DNA of 64,000 nucleotides from Lichenicoccus sp964247695 (GTDB lineage Bacteria > Pseudomonadota > Alphaproteobacteria > Acetobacterales > Acetobacteraceae), in NCBI GenBank assembly GCA_964247695.1, contig CAXTVI010000006.1:50062-114061 (forward strand), given 5' to 3'. Below are positions 33,539 through 41,640 of the stretch, piece by piece (position 1 is the stretch's first letter; each line of letters begins with the position of its first letter). The position numbers and the translations under genes were made by a program. Under the pieces are notes generated by a model. That model made no database searches. It saw only the letters and a list, made by a program, of their open reading frames with translations, and was not told where the DNA came from.

Positions 33539-34300
33539 ATGACACTCCCGCCGGAAGCGCCACGCCTCCCTGAGCACCTGCTGCGAGGCTCCACCCTGCT
33601 GGCCGACCGGGAGGCGATCCTGCCCCTGCTGCCGAAAGCGGCTGTCTTCGCCGAGGTGGGCGTGGGAACCGGCGGCTTCACCCGGACGGTGCTTGCGGCC
33701 TGCGCGCCGAGCCGGTTCGTCGCGATCGATGAGTTCCGCCTGCACGAGTTGCCCGAGCTCTGGGGGCAGCCACGCGAAGCCGTATTCGGCGACGGCACCC
33801 ATCTCGACCTCTATCGCGCGCATTTCGCCGGCCCGATCGCGGCCGGCAAGATGCAGGTCCTGCAGGGCGACAGCGCGGATTGCCTGGCACAGCTCGACGA
33901 CGCCAGCCTCGACATCGTCTACATCGACGCGGACCACCGCTACGAGGCGGTGCGACGTGATCTCGCGCTCGCGCGACGCAAGGTGCGCGCGGAAGGATGG
34001 ATCATCGTCAACGACTACCTGATGGTCGCCGAACTCGGCGCCGCGCTGCCGTATGGCGTCGTGCACGCGACCAACGAGTTCATGATCGAGCAGGACTGGG
34101 GCCTGCAATACATGGCGCTGCAGACGCGGATGTTCTGCGACGTGGTGCTGCGGCCGCGGCGGCTGATCCGTGACGCGGCGACCGAGAATGCCGCCCTGCG
34201 GGCGGAGGTCGGCCTGCTGCGCGGATCGACGTCCTGGCGGATCACGCGTCCGCTTCGCGCCGTCGGCTCGCTGCTGTACCGGCGCATCAGCCCAGGATGA
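33539..34300 (+). CDS. Class I methyltransferase (Methyltransf_24-like)
   Basis: A 253-residue protein. AEVGVGTGGFTRTVLAA (about residues 38-54) is the SAM loop, followed by VAIDEF and LDIVYIDADHRYEAVRRDL, characteristic of methyltransferase family 24. The tail LLRGSTSWRITRPLRAVG is a motif often appended to glycosyltransferases and polysaccharide-cluster enzymes. A strong Shine-Dalgarno (GAGGAGG) precedes the ATG at 33539. The 3' end overlaps the convergent DUF2474 gene by 14 bp. Confidence 0.8.
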   Translation: MTLPPEAPRLPEHLLRGSTLLADREAILPLLPKAAVFAEVGVGTGGFTRTVLAACAPSRFVAIDEFRLHELPELWGQPREAVFGDGTHLDLYRAHFAGPIAAGKMQVLQGDSADCLAQLDDASLDIVYIDADHRYEAVRRDLALARRKVRAEGWIIVNDYLMVAELGAALPYGVVHATNEFMIEQDWGLQYMALQTRMFCDVVLRPRRLIRDAATENAALRAEVGLLRGSTSWRITRPLRAVGSLLYRRISPG

Positions 34301-34421
34301 TGCGTTTGAGGCCTTCGGCCACGACGCCGACGGCGATCACGCTGGCAGCCCAGATGCCGACGAACCAGAGCATGCGTATGGCGAACGACCGTTGCGGCTG
34401 AGCCATCGGATACGGCTCCAT
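34287..34421 (-). CDS. Small DUF2474 subunit of the quinol oxidase
   Basis: A 44-residue protein with a basic start and a single hydrophobic segment (MLWFVGIWAASVIAVGVVAEG). DUF2474 proteins follow cydB in operons for cyanide-insensitive oxidases and may stabilise the complex, like CydX. The ATG at 34421 shares one base with the cydB stop (TGATG). An internal ATG at 34406 is an alternative. It is too short to be called from composition alone; position and family resemblance support it. Confidence 0.75.
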   Translation of the reverse strand: MEPYPMAQPQRSFAIRMLWFVGIWAASVIAVGVVAEGLKRIILG

Positions 34422-35482
34422 CAGTGGTAGTGCGTCTCGACGCCGATCTTCCCGCGGAAGACCCAGTACGAATAGATCGTGTAGGCGAGAATCGTCGGGA
34501 TCAGCACGCTGGCGCCGACGAGCAGGAAATATTGGCTGCTCGGCGGCGACGAGGCCTCCCAGATGGTGATGCCGGGCGGCACGATGTACGGCCAGACGCT
34601 GATGCCAAGCCCGGTGAAGCACAGGAAGAACCAGCCCAGCGCGCAGGCGAGCGGGGTGATGTGGACATCCTCGCGCGCCAGCCCACGCCAGAACAGCACG
34701 CCGAGGAGCGCCACCAGGATCGGCACCGGGCTGACGAACAGGATGCGTGGCCAGACATACCAGTGCCGCAGGTAGTGGCCCTGCAGGGTCGGCGTCCACA
34801 GGCTGACGGCCACGATCAGCGCCAGCGTGCACAGTCCGAGCGTGCGCGAGTGCCGGCGGCAGCGCGCCTGCAGCGGCCCGTCGGTGCGCCAGACCAGCCA
34901 GCAGGACCCGAGCAGCGCGTAGCCGGTCACCACGCCTACGCCGCACAGGATCGAGAACGGCGTGAGCCAGTCCCACCAGCCGCCGGCATAGGCCTCGTCC
35001 GTGACCTTGATGCCCTGGATCAGGCCGCCCAGCGTCAGCCCCTGCGCCAGGGCTGCCACCAGGGACCCGCCGAAGAAGGCGAGGTCCCACAGGAAGCGGC
35101 CGCGCTGCGACCGCGCCTTGAAGCGGAACTCGAAGGCGACGCCCCGGAAGATCAGCGCCAGCAGCATGGCAATGATGGGGGGATAGAGCGCCGGCAGCAC
35201 GGTAGCATAGGCGACCGGGAACACCCCGTACAGGCAGGCACCACCCAGGATCAGCCAGGTCTCGTTGCCGTCCCAGACCGGCGCCACGGTGTTGACCATG
35301 ACGTTGCGGTCGTCCGGGCGATACTCCGCGGCGAACAGCAGCCCGATGCCAAGGTCGAAGCCGTCGAGCACGATGTAGGCGAGGATGGTGAAGGCGGCGA
35401 TGCCGCTCCACAGCACCGGCAGCCAGTACGCCTGGCCGTGCAGGATCTGGCCGTGCGCCATGGCTGTCATTGGGGCGGTCAT
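34421..35482 (-). CDS. cydB: Cytochrome bd-type (CIO) quinol oxidase subunit II
   Basis: A 353-residue membrane protein with about eight hydrophobic segments. The opening LPVLWSGIAAFTILAYIVLDGFDLGIGLLF and VWDGNETWLILGGACLYGVFP are diagnostic of CydB/CioB. GVAFEFRFKARSQRGRFLWD is also conserved. It overlaps cydA by ATGA and the DUF2474 gene by 1 bp. It completes the bd-type oxidase that reduces oxygen with ubiquinol without pumping protons. Confidence 0.95.
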   Translation of the reverse strand: MTAPMTAMAHGQILHGQAYWLPVLWSGIAAFTILAYIVLDGFDLGIGLLFAAEYRPDDRNVMVNTVAPVWDGNETWLILGGACLYGVFPVAYATVLPALYPPIIAMLLALIFRGVAFEFRFKARSQRGRFLWDLAFFGGSLVAALAQGLTLGGLIQGIKVTDEAYAGGWWDWLTPFSILCGVGVVTGYALLGSCWLVWRTDGPLQARCRRHSRTLGLCTLALIVAVSLWTPTLQGHYLRHWYVWPRILFVSPVPILVALLGVLFWRGLAREDVHITPLACALGWFFLCFTGLGISVWPYIVPPGITIWEASSPPSSQYFLLVGASVLIPTILAYTIYSYWVFRGKIGVETHYH

Positions 35483-36939
35483 TCCGCGGGATGCGGCGCA
35501 AAGCCGCCAGGATGCTGGTCCAGCACCCGCTCGCCGGGGCCCTGCGCCGGGCCCGGATGGATGCCGGAGGTGCGGATCGGCTCGCGCGGGTCGGGGCCGG
35601 TTTCGCCAAGCTCAGGTTCGTGCGCCATCATCCGCAGCAGGATCACCAGGCCGGCGCCGAACACCACGAAATACACCACGACGAAAGCCGCGAACGAGGT
35701 GGCGATGCCGGGCAGCGCGATCGGCGAGACACTCTCTGTCGTGCGCAGCAGGCCATACACCGTGTAGGGCTGGCGGCCGACCTCGGTGGTGACCCAGCCG
35801 CACAGCAAGGCGATGAACCCGGACGGCGCCATAACAAGGGCGAACCGGTGCAGCCAGACGTTGCTGTAGAACGTCCCGCGCCAGCGCAGGAACAGCGAGA
35901 GCGCGCCGAGCAGCGCCATCAGCATGCCAAGCCCGACCATGATCCGGAAGGTGAAGAAGATCAGCGGCGAATAGGGCCGGTCCTGCGGCTTGAACTGCAG
36001 CAGGCCGGGAATTTTGCCGCTCAGGCTGTGCGTCAGGATCAGCGAACCCGCGAGCGGCACCTCGATTTTGTAGTCCGTCCGCTCCTGCTTCATGTTCGGG
36101 ATGCCGAACAGGATCTCGGGGGCGTGGTCGCGCGTCTGCCAGTCGCCTTCCAGCGCCGCGATCTTGGCGGGCTGGTACTGCAGCGTATTCAGGCCCTGGG
36201 TGTCGCCCGCGAGGATCTGCAGGGGGGCGATGATGGCGGCCATCCACATCGCCATCGAGAACATGGTGCGCACCGCCTGGGAAGGCTGGCGACCGAGACG
36301 GCGGTCGCGCAACAGGTGATAGGCGCCGACCGCGCCGACCACGAACGCCACGCACAGAAAGGCCGCCAGCCCCATATGCACCAGCCGGTACGGGAATGAC
36401 GGGTTGAAGATGATTGCCCACCAGTCAGCCGGCAGGAAGCGACCTGTCGCCTTGTCGATGGTGTAGCCGCGCGGCGTCTGCATCCAGCTGTTCGAGGCCA
36501 GAATCCAGCTCATCGAGATCAGGGTGCCGATCGAGACCAGGCAGGTGGCCAGGAAGTGCAGTCCGCGTCCGACGCGGTTCATGCCGAACAGCATGACACC
36601 GAGGAAGCCCGCCTCGAGGAAGAAGGCAGTCAGCACCTCGTAGGCGAGCATCGGGCCGAGCACCGGGCCGGCCTTGCGCGCGAACACCGACCAGTTGGTG
36701 CCGAACTCGTACGACATCACGACGCCCGACACCACGCCCATGGCGAAGCCGACCGAGAAGATCTTCACCCAGTAGCGCCACAGGTCGAGATAGACCTGCC
36801 GTCCGGTTTTCAACCACAGCCCTTCCAGCACCGCGAGGTAGGCGGCGAGGCCGATCGAGAAAGCTGGAAAGACGATATGGAAGCCGACCGTGAAGGCGAA
36901 CTGGCCACGGGCGAGGGCGAGTGCGTCGATGCCGAACAT
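35479..36939 (-). CDS. cydA: Cytochrome bd-type (CIO) quinol oxidase subunit I
   Basis: A 486-residue membrane protein. Haem-ligand regions are visible: FHIVFPAFSIGLA near residue 20 (His), the conserved YRLVHMGLAA block (His) and a Met in the segment near 335. The quinol loop between helices VI and VII is short, and the GRQPYTVYGLLRT block is present. This is the cyanide-insensitive (CioA) short-Q-loop form. It is the first gene of cydAB-DUF2474. A strong hairpin precedes the start. Confidence 0.95.
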   Translation of the reverse strand: MFGIDALALARGQFAFTVGFHIVFPAFSIGLAAYLAVLEGLWLKTGRQVYLDLWRYWVKIFSVGFAMGVVSGVVMSYEFGTNWSVFARKAGPVLGPMLAYEVLTAFFLEAGFLGVMLFGMNRVGRGLHFLATCLVSIGTLISMSWILASNSWMQTPRGYTIDKATGRFLPADWWAIIFNPSFPYRLVHMGLAAFLCVAFVVGAVGAYHLLRDRRLGRQPSQAVRTMFSMAMWMAAIIAPLQILAGDTQGLNTLQYQPAKIAALEGDWQTRDHAPEILFGIPNMKQERTDYKIEVPLAGSLILTHSLSGKIPGLLQFKPQDRPYSPLIFFTFRIMVGLGMLMALLGALSLFLRWRGTFYSNVWLHRFALVMAPSGFIALLCGWVTTEVGRQPYTVYGLLRTTESVSPIALPGIATSFAAFVVVYFVVFGAGLVILLRMMAHEPELGETGPDPREPIRTSGIHPGPAQGPGERVLDQHPGGFAPHPAE

Positions 36940-36961
36940 GCGTTCCGAACCTCAGGCGAAG

Positions 36962-36983
36962 CGCAGCAAGACAGCTTGCTGCG
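36962..36983 (-). terminator. Hairpin in the gap before cydA
   Basis: CGCAGCAAG (36962-36970) and CTTGCTGCG (36975-36983) form a perfect 9-bp stem with a 4-nt loop. It sits between the stop of the DUF2125 gene (37029) and the cydA start (36939), both on the minus strand. It may terminate the upstream transcript or form a structured cydA leader; the sequence cannot decide between these. Confidence 0.55.
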
Positions 36984-37028
36984 TTGCAACATAAAGATGG
37001 GAAGGGTCGCCGAATTTTCACCGGGCGA

Positions 37029-38096
37029 TCACGGCGAAGGCATTGTACCAGAGCTCGTTGCAGGACGCGGTACGAGAGCCGGGAGCTGCAGCAGCGGGAT
37101 GCGGCCGAGCGCCAGCGTTCCGGCATGCAGGTCGAGGGGGAGGGTCAGGCTGCCGCCCTGCCGCGCGTCGGTTGACGACGCGATCAACCCCAGGATGGCG
37201 CGGATCGATGTCGCCTGACCGGCACTGGCAAAACCTGCTCTCACCGATCTTTCCACCAACGCGTTGATCCCGACCAGGTGCAGGCTGAAGGCGCCGTCGG
37301 AACGCAGTTCGGTGTCCAGCGCGGCATTCCCCGCGAGCGCGACGCCCGCGTCCGGCCACTGCAGGACGGCTCGTGTGACGATAAGCCGACCACCCTGGTC
37401 CCGCCAGGCCTGCAGCCGGTCCGTCCAGCCGGCACCGCTGGATCGGAGCGGCCCGACCAGCGAGACGTCCAGGGCGCCGCTATCGGCATCCAGTCCGGGG
37501 GCGCCCGCTGCCAGCTCGAGATCCTGTGCCGAGACGCCGAGGGCGACCGCGGCGCCGGTCCAGCGCACGGTGCCTTCGAGGTGGCCGACCCGCAACATGG
37601 CCGGCCCGAGGGCCGCCGGCGCCAGGACGCGCAGGCGCGCCGCATCGATCCGGACCTGCCCGGGGTGCCCCTCGAGCGGCAACGCCAGCGTGATGTCGTC
37701 GCCCCGGAACCGCACGGCCTGGCGCACGGCCTGCCGCGAGTTGGTCGTCGAGATCGCCTGGCCGCCGCCGAGGCCGATCCTCATCTCGCCCGGATGCAGG
37801 ATGGAGATCGCTGCGGTGAGGCTGCTGCCGGTCCAGCCGTCAGCCGCAAAGGCAGCCGGCCGGCCGGCCGGATGCAGGCCGGGATCCTCGTACCGGCGTG
37901 TCGCGGCCAGCGGCCAGCCGCCGCGCGCGACCGATGCAGCGGTGAACCGCCAGCCGGCAGCGGAGGCTTCGGCCTGCAGCCGCTGCAGGTGCCGGTCCAG
38001 CACATGCTGGGCATACAGCCAGCCGAGCGTGTCGGCGCAGAGCAGCAGGACCGCGAAGCCGAGCGCGGTTCGCAGGCGGTCGAGGCGGCGCTTCAT
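37029..38096 (-). CDS. DUF2125 exported/anchored protein
   Basis: A 355-residue protein with an N-terminal hydrophobic anchor or signal (ALGFAVLLLCADTLGWLYA). The AAGWRFTAASVARGGWPLAA block is typical of DUF2125 proteins. The rest is beta-rich and periplasmic. Function unknown. The ATG at 38096 puts the hydrophobic segment near the N-terminus; an in-frame start at 38123 adds nine residues. The upstream region contains a 10-bp direct repeat and a 14-mer shared with the region before the exported protein at 51046. Confidence 0.8.
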   Translation of the reverse strand: MKRRLDRLRTALGFAVLLLCADTLGWLYAQHVLDRHLQRLQAEASAAGWRFTAASVARGGWPLAATRRYEDPGLHPAGRPAAFAADGWTGSSLTAAISILHPGEMRIGLGGGQAISTTNSRQAVRQAVRFRGDDITLALPLEGHPGQVRIDAARLRVLAPAALGPAMLRVGHLEGTVRWTGAAVALGVSAQDLELAAGAPGLDADSGALDVSLVGPLRSSGAGWTDRLQAWRDQGGRLIVTRAVLQWPDAGVALAGNAALDTELRSDGAFSLHLVGINALVERSVRAGFASAGQATSIRAILGLIASSTDARQGGSLTLPLDLHAGTLALGRIPLLQLPALVPRPATSSGTMPSP

Positions 38097-38428
38097 CGCG
38101 ACCCCGGGCGCCCTGGCGGCCACAACTCACACATCACGTCGAACCCCTGGCAGAAGGTGTTGAACTGCTTTGTTTTCAACTGCTTTGACGATCGGCTTGG
38201 AAAACCATCCACATGATGCGAAGCCGGTGTTGCGACGGCGATCCGGGCTGTAACAGGGTCGTGTTCGCAGCCCTGAATGACGGTCAACCGGCTTGTGCCG
38301 ATGCAGAGTTTCAGCCTGCATACAAGAGAGTTTCGATCGGCTGCCACGCCGGAACCGTATGTCGGCAGGTCCGGTGCGGCCCGGAGGGCGTCGGGTCGCA
38401 CCCTGGTGGCACCTGGACATGCTTTCGA
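38097..38428. other. 332-bp intergenic region with a direct repeat
   Basis: No convincing gene. It is less GC-rich than its surroundings from about 38155 to 38220. AACTGCTTTG occurs at 38163-38172 and again at 38178-38187 (15-bp period). CTGCTTTGACGATC at 38180-38193 also occurs at 51126-51139. On the minus strand these lie 70-100 bp upstream of the DUF2125 start, where an operator or promoter would be expected. The remaining part toward 38428 shows no further structure that I could see. Confidence 0.5.
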
Positions 38429-39205
38429 TCAGATCCGTGCCGACCGGCCGCCCACAGAGTTATCCACAAGGTTGCGCCGCAGCATGGGGTAGCAGTTCGT
38501 TTCATCTTCCATGCGCCTCTTCTCCGCCTGCCAGGAGTCGCGGATGGCATCGAGCAGAGCCTGCCGCCGCAGGCCGGCCGGCAGTGGCGGCGCGATGGCG
38601 ATGCGTATGGTGCCGGGCCTTTTGACGAAGGCCTGCCGAGACCAGCACCGGCCGGAATCCGTCGCCACCGGCACCACCGGCAAGCCGGTATGCGCCGCCA
38701 GCGCCGCAATCCCCGGCTGCAGCGCCACCGTGCCGCCGGCGGCGACCCGGGTCCCCTCCGGAAAGATCACGATCTGCCTGCCCTCCTCGACGGCGCGGGC
38801 GGTCTCGCGCAGCAACCGGCGGAGGGCCGTGGCGCCGGCCTCGCGATCGACCGGGATCATGCCGGCCAGCAGCAGCATCGGGCCGACCAGCGGCAGGCGG
38901 GTCAGCTCGCGCTTCATCACGTAGGCCGGTCGTGGCAGCAGCGTCAGCCAGACAAGCGTGTCGAAGGCGCTCTGGTGCTGGGAGGCGATCAGCACCGGGC
39001 CGGCTGGCAGATGTTCGCGGCCGGTCAGCACGATGCGGATCCGGCAGATGCGCTGCAAGCCGGCGACGGACAGCCGGCACCACAGGGTCGCGTAGCGCAG
39101 GGCGTGCCGGCGCCCGAACAGCCTGACCCAGAAGGCAAGCACACCCATGCCGAGGGTCAGCAGCACGAAGTACAGGTTGAACAAGGCGGCCCTGAACAGG
39201 ATCAT
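38429..39205 (-). CDS. plsC: 1-acyl-glycerol-3-phosphate acyltransferase family protein
   Basis: A 258-residue membrane-associated acyltransferase. The HX4D catalytic motif is HQSAFD at residues 77-82, and the acceptor-binding FPEGTR motif is near 149. A hydrophobic N-terminal segment covers about residues 8-28. The enzyme acylates lysophosphatidic acid or a related lysolipid. It is the last gene of the ftsE-ftsX-ydcF-plsC set and overlaps ydcF by ATGA. The ATG at 39205 is favoured over 39256 because it opens at the conserved hydrophobic segment. Confidence 0.88.
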   Translation of the reverse strand: MILFRAALFNLYFVLLTLGMGVLAFWVRLFGRRHALRYATLWCRLSVAGLQRICRIRIVLTGREHLPAGPVLIASQHQSAFDTLVWLTLLPRPAYVMKRELTRLPLVGPMLLLAGMIPVDREAGATALRRLLRETARAVEEGRQIVIFPEGTRVAAGGTVALQPGIAALAAHTGLPVVPVATDSGRCWSRQAFVKRPGTIRIAIAPPLPAGLRRQALLDAIRDSWQAEKRRMEDETNCYPMLRRNLVDNSVGGRSARI

Positions 39206-39837
39206 GTGGTTGCCCGCGAATGAATGGCGGCGTGGTCGATCTCGACGGCCAGCCATTTCAGGTACTCGGTCAGCAGCAGGCGCAGGGTGCCGGGCGAGGC
39301 TGGGCGCAGCAGCGCCGGCGGCAGCACCGGACAGGCGGCGAGCCGCACACCCGGCAGCGCCGCGCCGATCTCGAGCAGGGCGCGCCGCATATGGTAGCCC
39401 GCCGTGACCACGATCAGGCTGTGCAGGTGGTTGGCGCGGGCCCAGGCGGCGGCTTCCGAGGCGTTGCCCGTGGTGGTGGTCGCCGTGTGGCCGAGCGAGA
39501 TGGCGCCCGATGCCACGCCGGCGGGAACATGCAGGCCCGACGCATAGGCCAGCCGCGCAAGATCGAGGCTGGGATGGACACCGGAGATCAGCAGCCTGCC
39601 GGCATGGCCGGAGGCGAGCAGCGACAGCGCCACCTCGATGCGGCCGCTGCCGCCGGTCAGCGCCACGATGCCGTCGGCCTGTCCGGCGGGTCCCGGGGGC
39701 TGCAGCGCGTCGTGCGCGAACCAGAGGAAGCCGCAGCCCCAGGCGAGGCCGAGACCGAGCAGCAGCGCACCGAGGACCGGGCGCCAGATCCGGACAGTAC
39801 GGGCGGGGCGGGCCATTCCGGAGGCCGCCGGGCTCAC
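39202..39837 (-). CDS. YdcF/DUF218 membrane-anchored protein
   Basis: A 211-residue protein with one N-terminal hydrophobic segment (about residues 20-42) and a DUF218 domain. The domain shows DGIVALTGGSGRIEVALSLL, LLISGVHP, TTGNASEAAAW and VTAGYHMRRA. Family members (YdcF, SanA, ElyC) are linked to envelope integrity. It starts with GTG overlapping the ftsX stop (GTGA), so it is translationally coupled to ftsX and, at its other end, to plsC. Confidence 0.85.
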   Translation of the reverse strand: MSPAASGMARPARTVRIWRPVLGALLLGLGLAWGCGFLWFAHDALQPPGPAGQADGIVALTGGSGRIEVALSLLASGHAGRLLISGVHPSLDLARLAYASGLHVPAGVASGAISLGHTATTTTGNASEAAAWARANHLHSLIVVTAGYHMRRALLEIGAALPGVRLAACPVLPPALLRPASPGTLRLLLTEYLKWLAVEIDHAAIHSRATT

Positions 39838-40841
39838 GGCAGCCTGCGCAGCCAGGCGCGCACGGTCGCCTGCGCGGTGAGCCAGCCGATCAGTCCGGTG
39901 GCGAGCGGCAGTGCCGGCAGTCCGACCAGGAGCGGCACCGGCAGGGCGTCGAGCAGCAGGCCCGGCAGCAGGCCGGTCTGGCTGCCGATCACCGCTCCGG
40001 TCAGTGCTCCGGCGTGTCCCCCCGGGGGCGCCTGGCCCAGGTCGCCTGCAGCGAAGGGTGCCGCAAGCCGGGAGAGCTGCGCCAGCACCGGCAATGCCAC
40101 CAGCGCCCCCGCGGCGCCGCCGACCAGCGCGAGCCAGCCGGTGCGTCGGGCGAAGCGCCCGGCCACATAGCTGTCGGTGCCGCCGAGGCCATGCACCAGC
40201 TCGATCGCCCCCCGCCTGCGGGCGATGCCGGCCCGGGTCGCCAGCGCCACCACCCAGCCGGCCACCGCGGCCACCGTCAGGAGCGCAAGCCCGGCGCAGG
40301 CCTGCAGGCTGTAGGTCAGCGCCAGCAGCCGGCGGCTCCAGTCGGCGCTGTCTTCCACGAGGGTGCCGGGCGCCGCGCGGTCGAGGCTTCCGGCCAGGGT
40401 CGCCGGAAGGGCCGCGCCGGGCCGCAGGCGCACCTGCACCACGGCCGGCAGCGGCAGCGCGAGCAGCTCGGAGCGGGCGCCGAGCCAGGGCTGCAGCAAG
40501 GCCTCGAGCTCGTGCTCGTCGAGCCGGTGCCGGCTTGCGATCGCCGCCGTTCCGGCGAGCGCTGCCAGCACCGTGTCGATGCGGCTGCCGGCGCCAGTCG
40601 CGCCCGAGGTAGCGCCCGTCGTCGCGGCCGGTGCCTGGGGATCGGGCACCTGCACGGTGACGATCGCGCCGGCTCCCTGGCTCCAGCGCGTCGCCAGGGC
40701 ATGCGCGCCGACCGCGCCGGCAAAGGCGAGGGCGGCGAGGAACGCCATCGCAGCGACCACGCTCGGCAGCACGCGGTCAGGAATGGCCCGGCGCAGGCCG
40801 AGACCGTCGGCCGGGCGCGCGGGTGGCCGCATGGTCTTCAC
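39834..40841 (-). CDS. ftsX: Cell-division ABC transporter-like permease FtsX
   Basis: A 335-residue membrane protein with four hydrophobic segments: one near residues 22-45 and three in the C-terminal half. A periplasmic domain of about 120 residues lies between the first and second segments. This is the FtsX layout. With FtsE it couples septal peptidoglycan hydrolysis to division. A GTG start overlaps the TGA of ftsE. An internal ATG three codons later is an alternative. A much longer frame upstream is an artefact over ftsE. Confidence 0.88.
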   Translation of the reverse strand: MKTMRPPARPADGLGLRRAIPDRVLPSVVAAMAFLAALAFAGAVGAHALATRWSQGAGAIVTVQVPDPQAPAATTGATSGATGAGSRIDTVLAALAGTAAIASRHRLDEHELEALLQPWLGARSELLALPLPAVVQVRLRPGAALPATLAGSLDRAAPGTLVEDSADWSRRLLALTYSLQACAGLALLTVAAVAGWVVALATRAGIARRRGAIELVHGLGGTDSYVAGRFARRTGWLALVGGAAGALVALPVLAQLSRLAAPFAAGDLGQAPPGGHAGALTGAVIGSQTGLLPGLLLDALPVPLLVGLPALPLATGLIGWLTAQATVRAWLRRLP

Positions 40842-41581
40842 GGCGGGACCGCCCCGCCGCCCTCGCCATCCCCAACCAGGCGCCCGCGCTCGAGCCACAG
40901 GGCCGGCGCCTTGAAATGCCGCACCAGCTGTTCGTTGTGGGTCGCCACGATCACCGTCGAGCCGAGCTGGTTCAGCTCCATCAGCAACTCCATCAGCCGC
41001 AGCGCCTGCGGTGCGTCGAGCGACCCCGTCGGCTCGTCGGCGAGCAGCAGCGGCGGCCGCAGCACCACCGCGCGCGCGATCGCCGCGCGCTGCTGCTCGC
41101 CGCCGGACAGCTCGCCGGGCCGCGCCTGCAGCCTGCGGCCAAGGCCGATCCAGCTCAACATCTCGCTCACCTCGGCTTGCACGCGCGGCTCCGGAACCTG
41201 CGCCAGGCGCATCGGCAGCGCCACGTTGTCGAACACGGTCAGCTCGGGCAGCAGCCGGAGGTCCTGGAACACCACGCCCATGCGGCGCCGCAGCCGCACC
41301 AGCTGGCTCCGCCGCGCCCGCTGCACGGCGGTGCCGAACAGCTCGAACCGGCCGGAGCTTGGCAGCACGGCCAGTTGCAGCACACGCAGCAGGCTGGACT
41401 TGCCCGCACCGGAGGGGCCGAGCAGCCAGCGGAAGGCGCCGGCGGGCACCTCGAAGCTGATCGCCTGCAGCACCTCGGGCACCCCCTGGCCGGGCCGGCC
41501 CCGGCGCCCGGCGAGGAGAGTTCGTCCTGGCCAATTCGATCCGCGTCCGATACGAAGTGACACGTCCTGCAGCCGGATCAT
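40838..41581 (-). CDS. ftsE: Cell-division ATP-binding protein FtsE with an N-terminal insertion
   Basis: A 247-residue ABC ATPase with Walker A GPSGAGKSS, Q-loop VVFQDLRLLPELTVFDNV, signature LSGGEQQR, Walker B LLLADEPTGSLD and the H-loop in VIVATHNEQ. Compared with the standard FtsE, about 20 extra Gly/Arg-rich residues sit between the first beta strand (IRLQDVSLRI) and the ISFEVPAG strand. ATG at 41581. It is divergent from the zinc-ribbon gene at 41641 and first in the ftsE-ftsX-ydcF-plsC operon. Confidence 0.9.
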   Translation of the reverse strand: MIRLQDVSLRIGRGSNWPGRTLLAGRRGRPGQGVPEVLQAISFEVPAGAFRWLLGPSGAGKSSLLRVLQLAVLPSSGRFELFGTAVQRARRSQLVRLRRRMGVVFQDLRLLPELTVFDNVALPMRLAQVPEPRVQAEVSEMLSWIGLGRRLQARPGELSGGEQQRAAIARAVVLRPPLLLADEPTGSLDAPQALRLMELLMELNQLGSTVIVATHNEQLVRHFKAPALWLERGRLVGDGEGGGAVPP

Positions 41582-41640
41582 GATCGAGCGCCGCCGCCCG
41601 CGGTGGCTCGGCACGCGGGCCGGCCCGGGTCAGGAAGGGA

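Noticed and set aside
38213..39223. A 336-residue plus-strand open frame
   Set aside because: Antisense of plsC for most of its length; Gly/Gln/Arg-rich without a domain.
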